The notes under the pieces were generated by a model. That model searched no databases. It had not been told where the DNA came from and worked only from the letters and a program-made list of their open reading frames with translations. A stretch of DNA of 64,000 bases from the NCBI GenBank assembly GCA_049840815.1, contig JASGJI010000007.1, positions 62,001 through 126,000 on the forward strand. Direction: 5' to 3'. Source of the stretch: JASGDN01 sp049840815 (lineage in GTDB: Bacteria; Chloroflexota; Chloroflexia; Thermomicrobiales; UBA6265). Positions 1 through 8,294 of this stretch are shown piece after piece. Each line of letters starts with the position of its first letter. Within the stretch, counting starts at the first letter, position 1. The position numbers were made by a program, and so were the translations under genes.

Positions 1-753
1 GGCTGAGTGAGCGGGATTGGGGCATTCTCCGCTTCCTCCACCAGCACCGCTATGCCACAACCGATCAGCTGCGGCGGGTCTTCTTCGTTGATCACGCCAA
101 TCCCGCCGCGGCCACCCGCGCCTGCGTGCGGGTGCTCGACCGCCTGCTGGGACTGCGCATCGTGACGCGGCTCGAACGGCGAGTCGGCGGCGTCCGGCAT
201 GGCTCGGCCGGCTTCATCTGGTGCCTCGATATGATCGGGGACCGGTTGACGCGGGCGGAGGGTGGATCCCGGAAGCGGGTGCTGGAGCCGTCGTTCCCGT
301 TTCTCACGCACACGCTGGCGGTGACCGAGACGCACGTCGCGCTGCTGGCGGCGGCGCGAGCGGGGAGCTTCCTTTTGAGTGGCGTGCAGGTGGAGACGGA
401 GGCGTGGCGGGAGTATGTCGGCTCCCGGCGGCGTCCGGAGCATGCTCAAGCCCGACCTGATGGTGACGGTGAGCAGCGACGACTACGACGACCACTGGTA
501 CCTCGAGGTCGATCTCGGCACGGAGTCGCTGCCGGCGCTCCTCAAGAAGTGCCGGGCCTACGACGACTACCGGCGGACGGGCCGTGCCCAGGCCGAACAC
601 GGGGTCTTTCCCCGCGTGCTCTGGGTGCTGACGACGCAGGATCGCGTGATGAAGCTCACGACCGCGGTCGCCGCGGAGCCGATCGTGCCAGACCGGCTCT
701 TCGTCGCGATCACGCCCGACGCGTTGATCGCCACGCTGCGTGACCCACCGTAG
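1..753 (+). pseudogene. Replication-relaxation family protein, copy 1, 5'-truncated by the window and frameshifted
   Basis: This is a near-identical paralogue of the intact gene at 39258-40058; base 1 here aligns with base 39307, so about 16 codons lie upstream of the window. The first frame carries the winged-helix-like N-terminal half and runs in register to about base 417 (…ETEAWREYV). The match then continues in the next frame (GGVRSMLKPDLMV…) to a TAG at 751-753. The intact copy reads GTCGCTCCC where this one reads GTCGGCTCCC, so a single extra G near 418-420 breaks it. The family (Replic_Relax) is found on plasmids and integrative elements and is thought to act in DNA relaxation or replication initiation. 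It sits directly before a large serine recombinase, as in copy 2. A sequencing error could also explain the frameshift. Confidence 0.85.
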
Positions 754-766
754 GTATCCAGTCGGG

Positions 767-775
767 TTATCCACA
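767..775 (+). promoter_or_regulatory. DnaA-box-like 9-mer in a spacer conserved between the two recombinase modules
   Basis: TTATCCACA matches the DnaA box consensus TTATNCACA. The paralogous spacer before the second recombinase has TTGTCCACA at 41306-41314. The flanks are also alike in both copies (CCCTGT.GACGATTCCACATCACG and TCTCGACTTCGT). Only one box is visible per spacer, so an origin function is an inference. Confidence 0.4.
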
Positions 776-881
776 GCCCTGTTGACGATTCCACATCACG
801 ACGTGTCTCGACTTCGTCCACCAAACGAGGGTCAATAGAAGGAACGGGTCGACCCAGGCGTCGTCCCTGAAAGGAGCAAGA

Positions 882-3131
882 ATGACAACACCACGCAAGA
901 GCAACAACGTGTCGACAGCCGTCAATGGCGGTCGGCGGCGGGGAATGGTAGCCAGCATCGAGAGCCTCCTACAGCTCGAGGACGTTCAACCACCCGAGAT
1001 CCAGCCAGGCGTCGGGTCTGCCGTGCTGTACCTTCGCGTCTCGGACCCACGGCAGCTGCAGACGTCGAGCGATATCGATGTGAACGGAAACTCGATCGCG
1101 ACCCAACAGGAGTTGACGCGTCGATACGCGAGAGAGAACAACATTTCCATCGTCGAGGAATTTATCGAACCTGGACGCTCTGGCCGGTCGATCAGCAAGC
1201 GGCCGAGCTTTCGCGACATGCTCTACTTCATCGAGGAACACTCGGAAGTCCGCTACGTCATCATCTACCAGCGGTCCCGCATGTTTCGGAATCAGGCTGA
1301 CGCGGCGCTCACAACACGCATTCTCGCCAACATGGGCGTGGCGCTCGTCTCCGCCACCGAAAACTTCGGCACCGGTCCGATGGCGTGGACGATGACTGGC
1401 ATGTCGGACTTAATGAACGAAGCGCAGGTCGTGAATGGAAGCAGCGACATCAGCTCGAAGATGCTCCATAAAGCCATGCGTGGCGGCACGACGGGCCGCG
1501 CTCGGATCGGCTACCTCAACGTGCGCAAGGATGTTGATGGCTACCAAGTGAACTCTATTGACATCGACCCTAAACGGGGGCCATTGGTGCGATGGGCCTT
1601 CGAGCAGTACGCCACCGGCGAGTACAGCGTGATCAAGCTGCAGCAAGAGCTCGCCGACCAAGGGTTGACCACTCGTCGCACTGCCAAGTGGGAAGAGCGC
1701 GTCTTATCGCGCAGCCAGCTGAGCGCGATGCTGCGGGATCCCTACTACACCGGCATGCTGCCGTACAAGGGGCAGCTCTATGAGGGACGCCACGAAGCGC
1801 TTGTGAGCCATGAGCTGTTCGAGCAGGTTCAGGCCATCATCGACTCGCGGATGCAGCGTACCCAGCGCGACATCACCCACAACCACTTCCTGCGCGGCAT
1901 GCTGCTCTGTGGGCGGTGTGAAGCCAATGGGCGTCGGCACCAGCTGGTGTACTCCCAAGCCAGAAACTCGAGTGGCGATATCTATGAGTACTACAGGTGC
2001 GTCGGTCGGCAGGACAAGTCGTGTGACCTTCCGCACCTGCCGATTGCGCTCGTCGAGCATGCACTCCACCGCGAGGTGCAGTCCCTCATGTTGTCCGCGA
2101 AGGTGGTCGGCGAGATGCGCGACCAGGTGGCGACGCAACTCGATCGGCGGGTCGAAGTCGAAAGGGAGGCGCGTGCCCGTATCAAGAAGGAGCTGGCTGC
2201 GCTGAACGTGAAGGAGGAGCGCCTGATCGACTTTGTGGCAGACGGTTCGATGACCTCCGGTCGCGTGCGCGAGCGTCTCAACAGGATCCAACTGCAGCGG
2301 CATTCGCTCGCACAGCGGCTGGAGGCCGCAAACGATCACATCGACGCACAGAGTGCCACTATCCTGCGCTATCTCGATCTCTTGGAGAAGCCCGGATCAT
2401 CGTATGCATGGGCGATGGATACTCTGAAGCGGCGGCTGCTAAAGGCGTACTACGCGCGAATCTGGATCGATGACGATGGCTACAACGTTGTGCCGGAGAC
2501 CGAGCACCAGCCGATGGTTGCGCAGATCGAGGAATTGGCGCGACGGGGCGTCGACATCGAAGAACCCACCGAGCGAGAGCTCGGTGGGTTGGATACGGTC
2601 CGGCCCGGGCTGTTGTCTCAGGTCGTTTGTTCAAATAAGGATAGATTGGTACATGAGGGATCCAGACGCTCAAACAATGTTTCACTCCCGTCGCTAACCC
2701 GAGGTCAACTGGAGGATCTAGCGGAGCGTGCACGTGCGATGCAGAGAACAGAAGCATCACCATCACCGTCACCGCAACCCAAGTACATGGGTAACCTCCG
2801 TCGTCGGCTGTCTCCCGAAGTCATTCAGGAACTCGCAACCCGATATGCCAATGGAACGTCGGCGCTTGCATTGAGCAAGGAAGTCGGTGTCTCGAAAACG
2901 GCTCTTGTGAAGTTGTTGCGGAGCGAGGGTACTCCCATCCGGAAGCAGCCGGTGTCACAGGAAGATGCCGCTCGAGCGGCATCGATGTATGAAGGTGGGG
3001 CCACGATCGAGGAGGTGGGAGAGGCGCTAGGACATTCCTACAGCGCGATTCGTAGGTCTCTTCACCAGAGCGGGGTGACCATTCGCTCGAAGGGCCATCC
3101 CCGTCGGATATCAAGCAAGGTCTCGCCGTAA
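882..3131 (+). CDS. Large serine recombinase with an extra C-terminal double helix-turn-helix region
   Basis: A 749-residue site-specific recombinase that would cut and rejoin attachment sites of a mobile element. The resolvase domain starts near residue 46; the nucleophile is Ser54 in AVLYLRVSD, and the Arg-rich YQRSRMFRN follows. A recombinase domain follows (about 195-310), then a zinc ribbon (LLCGRCEANG… YYRCVGRQDKSCDLP) and a coiled coil (about 420-500). The last 130 or so residues are unlike the paralogue at 41431. They hold two helix-turn-helix-like repeats, LSPEVIQELATRYANGTSAL… and QEDAARAASMYEGGATIEE…, resembling Hin/homeodomain-like DNA-binding modules. An AAGGAG site 6 bases before ATG 882 supports the start. 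It follows the broken relaxation gene and an intergenic DnaA-like box. No frameshift is visible, so it may be active. Confidence 0.9.
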   Translation: MTTPRKSNNVSTAVNGGRRRGMVASIESLLQLEDVQPPEIQPGVGSAVLYLRVSDPRQLQTSSDIDVNGNSIATQQELTRRYARENNISIVEEFIEPGRSGRSISKRPSFRDMLYFIEEHSEVRYVIIYQRSRMFRNQADAALTTRILANMGVALVSATENFGTGPMAWTMTGMSDLMNEAQVVNGSSDISSKMLHKAMRGGTTGRARIGYLNVRKDVDGYQVNSIDIDPKRGPLVRWAFEQYATGEYSVIKLQQELADQGLTTRRTAKWEERVLSRSQLSAMLRDPYYTGMLPYKGQLYEGRHEALVSHELFEQVQAIIDSRMQRTQRDITHNHFLRGMLLCGRCEANGRRHQLVYSQARNSSGDIYEYYRCVGRQDKSCDLPHLPIALVEHALHREVQSLMLSAKVVGEMRDQVATQLDRRVEVEREARARIKKELAALNVKEERLIDFVADGSMTSGRVRERLNRIQLQRHSLAQRLEAANDHIDAQSATILRYLDLLEKPGSSYAWAMDTLKRRLLKAYYARIWIDDDGYNVVPETEHQPMVAQIEELARRGVDIEEPTERELGGLDTVRPGLLSQVVCSNKDRLVHEGSRRSNNVSLPSLTRGQLEDLAERARAMQRTEASPSPSPQPKYMGNLRRRLSPEVIQELATRYANGTSALALSKEVGVSKTALVKLLRSEGTPIRKQPVSQEDAARAASMYEGGATIEEVGEALGHSYSAIRRSLHQSGVTIRSKGHPRRISSKVSP

Positions 3132-3369
3132 GGAGTCATCATCCTGAAGCGCAGTTTCCATATGACTCCATCGCGTGTAGATGTAAGTAATCACTATTTT
3201 GGTATGGATGTTTTGTAGTGTTTTTGCAGATGTTTTCGATTATGAATATCTAGAGATAAGTGGAGATATAGTTTAAAGATGGATTCATGTAAAAATTCTA
3301 TAACAATGATGTATATTGACATAATTATCAACGTCTCGGTATAGTGGTGGTAGTAATAGGAGGGGAGTT
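3132..3369 (+). other. AT-rich intergenic island carrying a strong promoter
   Basis: This roughly 240-base stretch is strikingly AT-rich against the GC-rich surroundings, with runs such as TTTTGTAGTGTTTTTGC. It contains no ORF and ends in the promoter and ribosome-binding site of the next gene. The composition suggests foreign DNA or a region open for regulation. No terminator for the recombinase is obvious. Confidence 0.6.
3316..3345 (+). promoter_or_regulatory. Sigma-70-type promoter of the beta-helix gene
   Basis: TTGACA (3316-3321) and TATAGT (3340-3345) are separated by 18 bases. A strong AGGAGG ribosome-binding site (3358-3363) follows before ATG 3370. The -35 is a perfect consensus match, unusual for this genome. 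Confidence 0.6.
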
Positions 3370-4383
3370 ATGCACGAAGAAGGTTCGCACAAAGTTGATC
3401 GGAAGTTGACTCAGGATGGGAGCTGCTCGACGGAACGCGATAATCAGCGAGAAGTCGGTTCTACGCACGGAGTTTCTCGTGATTTAGGTATTGCCGAGCT
3501 GCTCGATAGCGTTGGGTACGACGGATTGGCATTTGCCCGTACCGTACTAGATCGGAGTGGGACAGATGGAGGCGATGACAGTATCGGCGACGAGCACATG
3601 GTTGCAGCGGCAGGCGACGCGAAACCGATCATCATTCACCCCCAGCGGTTGGCCGACGAGGCTCCAAATATCAATGCCAGGCTCGCTGAAGCCCGTCCTG
3701 CAGGTGAATTCCGCTGGGTGAAATTGGTCGGTTCGTTCACGATCTCCCAGCCCATCGTCGTCGGATCCAACACGTTTCTCGATATGCGGCGTGCGACGAT
3801 CCGTCTCTGGGACGGGTCCAATACCAATATGATCCAGTCACAGGCTGCATACGGGAGAGGGAGGGACCGACAGATCTTCATCCGACTTGGAAGAATGATC
3901 TACGGAAAGCAAGATAGAGCACAAGGGAAAGACGCGCATCCCGTGATCATGAGAAAGGTTGATGGTTTATGGATTCATGGGGGATCATTCAGGGTTTGGG
4001 ACAGAAGAATGGATTCGTACAACAGCGAAGCGAATCATGCAATCTACGTGCAGAACTGCGACGGATTCGATATTACGAATGTTCGCATGGAAAGTTCACT
4101 ATTTGATGGCGTCCATATCCAGGGGCCCGCTCGGCGCGGATATATTAGCGGCGTCGATGTGTTGGGACGAGGTGATCGTTTTACGATTGAGTTTATAGAA
4201 GATAGTACGGACTTGTGGGGGGACGAAGGTGATATCAGCGAAATAGCGATTGCTCACGAGCCTCTGCAGGACTTTTCCCATACGAGCATCAAGCTGCTTG
4301 GATCCAGAGAAACGGCGATCTGGGGACTATCGGTACGGGATTTCTCGCATGAGTGGATACGGAGAAGCGCGCGGATTAAGTAG
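3370..4383 (+). CDS. Right-handed beta-helix (pectin-lyase-fold) protein, function unknown
   Basis: A 337-residue protein. From about residue 110 the pattern is that of a parallel beta-helix: FTISQPIVVGSNTFLDMRRA, then VDGLWIHGG, HAIYVQNCDGFDITNVRMES and FDGVHIQG, each rung ending in short polar turns. Such folds occur in pectate lyases, tailspikes and surface adhesins; no catalytic signature is evident, so no substrate is proposed. The N-terminal ~80 residues are polar and contain no signal peptide. The start is fixed by AGGAGG and the promoter at 3316-3345. The gene is lower in GC than its neighbours and follows an AT-rich spacer, both signs of transfer. The C terminus is abrupt (…EWIRRSARIK), so the protein may be truncated. 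Confidence 0.6.
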   Translation: MHEEGSHKVDRKLTQDGSCSTERDNQREVGSTHGVSRDLGIAELLDSVGYDGLAFARTVLDRSGTDGGDDSIGDEHMVAAAGDAKPIIIHPQRLADEAPNINARLAEARPAGEFRWVKLVGSFTISQPIVVGSNTFLDMRRATIRLWDGSNTNMIQSQAAYGRGRDRQIFIRLGRMIYGKQDRAQGKDAHPVIMRKVDGLWIHGGSFRVWDRRMDSYNSEANHAIYVQNCDGFDITNVRMESSLFDGVHIQGPARRGYISGVDVLGRGDRFTIEFIEDSTDLWGDEGDISEIAIAHEPLQDFSHTSIKLLGSRETAIWGLSVRDFSHEWIRRSARIK

Positions 4384-4758
4384 GGAGAGATACCCATTGA
4401 GCAGCGTCAACAGGTGGACCAAAGATCGGCACATGATCGATCCAGTTAAGTCAGAGAATGGCGGGGAGCCGGCCGATTCCGAGTTTCAACCATGGGCGAT
4501 GATGGCGCCTCTTGCCGTTTCGAACGGGACAACGGGCACTCCAGGCAGTGGTGGCCAGGTTAGCGACGATAACAATCTTGTCTCAGGTGTCGAACTGGCG
4601 ACCCGAGAGGGCCAAGGACCTCTTCATCCTCTACCGCGAGACGATTGGGCACGGGCAAGCGGCGTACGTCGGCCGGCAGACGAAGTTCCAGTGGGAATGT
4701 TGCAACGCTTGGTGTGGGGGATCGGTCGCCCGGTGCGCTGAGGTTCACAAGGGTGCCT
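4384..4758. other. No recognisable gene
   Basis: Short ORFs are open here on the plus strand (for example from 4434, MIDPVKSENGG…, and from 4512), but none has a ribosome-binding site or a family resemblance that I can see. The stretch may be decayed downstream sequence of the beta-helix gene. Confidence 0.4.
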
Positions 4759-4890
4759 GAGACGCGCTCCGATCGCAGTGGTGGGTCGGAGCGCTCCGAG
4801 TAGCTTCTTCTTATCGCGTCGCCCATGGTCGATCTTCTGGGTTGCCCGGCTCAGCTGCTTACTCGTGGGATCGGGCCGGATCAGGTCACT
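4759..4890 (-). pseudogene. Scrap of an IS630-family transposase
   Basis: The minus strand encodes SDLIRPDPTSKQLSRATQKI and DHGRRDKKKLLGALRP. These match the RLVQPDPTGERRGRATQEID / YGRRGKGYVFGAFCP part of the IS630 transposase at 26629-27257. Neither the catalytic aspartates nor terminal repeats are preserved, so this is only a fossil. Confidence 0.6.
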
Positions 4891-5311
4891 CGCCGAACCA
4901 CGTCTCTTGAGTCTACCTTCGCGAGCCTTCGGACTGCAGGTATGCTGCCCGTCGATCCGGCGGCCGAAGAGGTAACTCCAACTCGGAGGGGCGGTCAGAC
5001 TCGTGGCGATCACCGTCCTGATCACCTCGCGTGCGCAGGTGGAACTGAAAATGCGAGCGGGTGATCCCACCTCGCACAGTGGCGTCATGATCTGCCGGAC
5101 AGGCTTGCCCTCATGTGACCACCAGCAGATGCGAGCGCGATCACCCAGGCGAGCTTCGGCTCTCTGGCTGTGGGCCACGGTGTGGAGGTCAGTCTCCTCG
5201 TCATCTGTCAGGAGATGAAGTGCCAACAATGCAGGCACGGGATACCTCCTTCGCAGGAGGTCCGGATCGCACCACCGCCCTATTTACATGTTGGTTGGAC
5301 CGCAATGATGG
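4891..5311. other. No recognisable gene
   Basis: The stretch between the IS630 scrap and the IS481 element has open frames on both strands, but none with recognisable motifs. It is probably decayed mobile-element sequence. Confidence 0.4.
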
Positions 5312-5312
5312 T

Positions 5313-6272
5313 CTAGTTGTTGAGTTGCAATAGGTTGTTGCGGAATCCGGCGATGCGATCCATGGGCGGGATGCCTCCGATGCCGGTGTGGGGTCGGGTG
5401 GTGTTGTAGGTCTCAACCCAGCCGGACAAAGCCTTGGCACGATCATCCGAGGTGTCGTAGGTCGTGGCATACGCCCATTCCCGCAACGCCGTCTGAATGA
5501 ACCGCTCCGCCTTGCCGTTCGTCCGGGGCGTGTAGGGCCGCGTCCGTCGATGCTGGACGCCCAGCGCTGCACAGGCCGCCCTGAAGGCGTGGGAGCGATA
5601 GCACGAGCCGTTGTCGGTCATGATCGCCGTCACGGCGATGCCCTGCTCGCGATACCAGCCCACCGTGTCCCGCAGCATCTGCACCGCCGCATCGCTGCGC
5701 TCATCGGCCAGGACCCGGACCTGCGCGACCCGGGAGTGATCGTCGATCGCCACATGCACCGCCTCCCAGCCGATGCCACGACTCTGCCGGGTCCGATCCC
5801 CGGTGATCCGGTGTCCCGACTGATCGAAGCGGCCCAGCTTCTTGGTATCGAAATGGATCAAGGCCCCGGGTTCGGGCAGTTCGTAGCGATTGGGTGGCAG
5901 GACCGGCTCCAGGTCCTTGGCCCGGGAGAGATGCGCACGCCGCAGATAGCGGCTCACCGTGGATCGGGAGCAGCCATGCGCCACCGCCAGCTGTTTCCCG
6001 GACTGGTGGTCTCGTCGTCCTGCCTCGATCGCCCGCACCGTCTCGGTGGCGGTCGGGTTCCGCACCTGATGGGGACGGGACGAGCGATCGGCGAAGGGGT
6101 CGACGCCAGACAGGACCGGCTCATCGGCCCGATGCAGCCATTTCCGGACCGTCGTCTCCGAGACGCCGAAGGCTGCCGCCACCTGCGTCACCGACTGCCC
6201 CTCCTCCCGCACCCGCTGCACCATGAGCGCTCGACTCCATGGCGTCGTTCTGGCACCCTTATGGACGTTCAT
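5313..6272 (-). CDS. IS481-family DDE transposase
   Basis: A 319-residue transposase. It has an N-terminal helix-turn-helix (SVTQVAAAFGVSETTVRKWL), a second DNA-binding helix pair (AVAHGCSRSTVSRYLRRAHL), and an rve-type DDE core with the first Asp in IHFDTKKLGRF, Asp in IMTDNGSCYRS and Glu in PRTNGKAERFIQ. ATG 6272 is chosen because GGAGGG lies just upstream and the product then begins MNVHKGARTTPWSRA as in relatives. The stop codon TAG (5313-5315) is not part of the element: it is supplied by the CTAG of the duplicated target. The gene is complete and probably functional. Confidence 0.92.
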   Translation of the reverse strand: MNVHKGARTTPWSRALMVQRVREEGQSVTQVAAAFGVSETTVRKWLHRADEPVLSGVDPFADRSSRPHQVRNPTATETVRAIEAGRRDHQSGKQLAVAHGCSRSTVSRYLRRAHLSRAKDLEPVLPPNRYELPEPGALIHFDTKKLGRFDQSGHRITGDRTRQSRGIGWEAVHVAIDDHSRVAQVRVLADERSDAAVQMLRDTVGWYREQGIAVTAIMTDNGSCYRSHAFRAACAALGVQHRRTRPYTPRTNGKAERFIQTALREWAYATTYDTSDDRAKALSGWVETYNTTRPHTGIGGIPPMDRIAGFRNNLLQLNN

Positions 6273-6376
6273 CCGGTTCCCTCCTGGTTCGCTGAAGACG
6301 TCAGATATCCCAAGCGTCCCCGATCCGAACCGGATGAACAATCCCCTTCCTCACCACAACCTATTGAAATCCCACA
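5318..6376 (-). mobile_element. IS481-family insertion sequence with 6-bp target duplication TCTAGT
   Basis: The element is 1059 bp. Its ends are inverted repeats: TGTTGAGTTGCAATAGGTTG at the left and, read inward, TGTGGGATTTCAATAGGTTG at the right. It is flanked by TCTAGT at 5312-5317 and 6377-6382, which fits the NCTAGN target known for IS481. The single transposase gene is intact, so this is the best-preserved simple element in the window. It inserted beside the IS5 remnant to its right. Confidence 0.9.
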
Positions 6377-6384
6377 TCTAGTCC

Positions 6385-6950
6385 AGCCATTTGGATGGCG
6401 ATGAAGCACATGAAACAGAAGCCGAGGGCGGTGGGTGCTTGACCGGACGCTGGCGCCGATGGTTGGTACCCCACCGGCACGTCCTCGAGGAGGATACTGT
6501 CGTGCCGGTTTGCCCCGGTCAGGAGGCAGGCGAACGGAATCCCGGGATGATTGACAATAGGCTGCCGTTTCGTAGGTGACCTGGCGCGATCCGTGGGATT
6601 CGACCCGGCTGCATCTCCTCTTGGGTCGAGACTCGCGCTTTCAATGCCTGCTCTCTCGTAGGTGATCTGCCCGGCGGTCCTCAGCTCATTCCGGAGCGTC
6701 CGGGGCAGCTGGTCCCAAACGCTCGCTACCTGCCAGTCGCGGAGCTGGAGCCGGCGGGGCATCCCGCATCCGCACGCCAGCTCAACCGGAGACATTCCCA
6801 TTGCATGCCAGTCTTGAGGACGACGCGGACGCTGGTCAGGCAGGCGCGGTGGTGCATACGCGGTCGACTGGTCTCGGGGTTCATGAGCACCATCCGCAGA
6901 CGCGGCTCAATATGGATCCAGGGGTCGTCGGGATGGAGTGGCTTGCTCAT
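6385..6950 (-). pseudogene. Degraded IS5-family transposase
   Basis: The minus strand starts MSKPLHPDDPWIHIEPRL near 6950 and, after a frame change, continues LQLRDWQVASVWDQLPRTL … SNPTDRARSPTKRQPIV and ACLLTGANRHDSILLEDVP. These are hallmark segments of IS5-group transposases (the TDR and TGANRHDS region). The reading frame is interrupted around 6720-6800, and the part between the TGANRHDS region and the end is missing. The IS481 element lies immediately downstream. Confidence 0.75.
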
Positions 6951-7588
6951 CCCTCCTCTACCAAACATGACCCGTGCCACAGGAGGGATCTGCTCGGTGT
7001 TCTTGGTGGGGCTGGGTTGTGCGGGCCAGCCGGTCATCAGCTGTCCGATGCGATGTTGTCGGTCCGACGGTATGCGAGCGAGGGGGTTGCGGTGACTCCT
7101 TCGCGGAATGGAAGCGCTTGACGGGAAGCTGTCGGCTGCCATTGCCACCATGAGCACACATGGGGAGAAGGAGCATGCCCATTCTCCGATCGCCATTTGC
7201 GTCGGCGTCCGCGGTGGACACAGAGACGCATCGCATGGACGCGTTCACCCTGCCGCCGCCGATGGTCACAACTCGTTGGTGTCCGATTCGGACACCAGTG
7301 GTTGCGACAACACACGCGTTGCCTCCCTGTTACTCAAGACAGACGAATGGTCGCAATCGAGGCAGTATATGGAGCCACCGCGGAGTTTCATCATGGATTC
7401 GCATTGGATGGAGACCAGTGTCGCCAGCAGGAAATCACAGACGGTCACCATTCGGCGTCGGGCAACAACACATCGTCACGAATGCCGATCATCCCAGGTC
7501 GTCGCTGGCATTGCTTGCGATTTGGCGTGATGTGGTAGGCACAGTGGGAGAGGTCGGCGTTCCTTCCTCGAGGTCGGGTGGCGGGGAA
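6951..7588. other. No recognisable gene
   Basis: Long open frames on both strands are compositional; none shows a domain, a ribosome-binding site or a usable context. It separates mobile-element debris from the peptide-transport locus. Confidence 0.45.
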
Positions 7589-8104
7589 TCACGGTACCGA
7601 TGCAATGCTCACGGACTGAAGAACACCCGGTGCGCTCAGGAAGGCATCGAATACGAAGGTTCGATTCAGCATCAATTGATCGTGCATGATCTGCTCCGCG
7701 AGGTCCGGCTGGTTCGCCTCCAACGCGTCAATGAGCGGGCCGTGGTCCGGATCGGTGCTATCCTGCCGGTCCCCGAGGATGTAGCTGAGGAGCATGATGC
7801 GCTCCATCTCGTCGAGGATCGATTCCATCAATTGGACCAGACGCTGGTTCCCCGTGTATTCGGCGATTCCAATATGGAGGAGCGTGTTGGCGCGGACGTA
7901 GGTCTCCAGCGAGTTGCGGTCGTCCAGATCGTGCCGACCAGTGACGAGCGCCTCTGTTCGGCGTAACCGTTCAGCATCGACGCGTCCGGAGGCAGCACGG
8001 CAGATCTGCGGTTCGAGCATAAGACGGATGTCAAACAGATCGTGCACTTGCTGCAGCGTTCCGCGGCCATCAAGTCCCGCGCGGAGAGAAGCTCCAGAGT
8101 CCAT
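7589..8104 (-). pseudogene. FadR-type (FCD) GntR regulator lacking its DNA-binding domain
   Basis: The 171 residues are a C-terminal FCD ligand-binding domain: VHDLFDIRLMLEPQICRAA, then YVRANTLLHIGIAEYTGNQ and DHGPLIDALEANQPDLAEQ, with the His residues that usually bind a metal or small ligand. FCD regulators normally carry a winged helix-turn-helix of about 70 residues first. Here the frame is closed upstream by a stop, and only about 130 bases separate the ORF from the terminator at 8234-8274, too little for that domain. It is therefore most likely an N-terminally deleted relic of the regulator of the neighbouring transport operon. A domain-only protein that modulates another regulator is possible but less likely. 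Confidence 0.6.
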
Positions 8105-8233
8105 TTGGGGCTTGAACGAGCCGGACGAGGTCCTGATCTGTCGAGTCGGACGGCCTCAACGCCAGGAGGCAATCGCTCCGTGGAGAGACCGCGGCAATTT
8201 GTGCTGGCCATTCCGGAACGAACGCGCCTGCAC

Positions 8234-8274
8234 CGCCTGCAAGCCTGGTCGAATTGATGCCAGGCTTGCAGGCG
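8234..8274 (-). terminator. Hairpin downstream of the dipeptidase
   Basis: CGCCTGCAAGCCTGG and its exact reverse complement CCAGGCTTGCAGGCG are separated by 11 bases, giving a perfect 15-bp stem. It lies 21 bases after the dipeptidase stop on the minus strand and would end that operon. Confidence 0.75.
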
Positions 8275-8294
8275 TCTCGATTCTTCGCGAAGGA

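Noticed and set aside
754..881. Full replication origin in the relaxation/recombinase spacer
   Set aside because: Only one DnaA-like box is visible per spacer and there is no iteron array or AT-rich unwinding region, so only the site itself is reported.
4512..4760. 82-codon plus-strand ORF with a Cys/Trp-rich end
   Set aside because: No ribosome-binding site, no family resemblance, and it overlaps other equally open frames in a decayed region.
6467..6476. TGGTACCCCA, matching the extreme 3' end of the tRNA-Arg, considered as a second attachment site
   Set aside because: Only ten bases match and the T-arm sequence that should follow is absent; likely chance.
7828..8211. Missing helix-turn-helix of the FCD regulator in the neighbouring frame
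   Set aside because: That frame contains no helix-turn-helix pattern and there is too little room before the terminator at 8234-8274.
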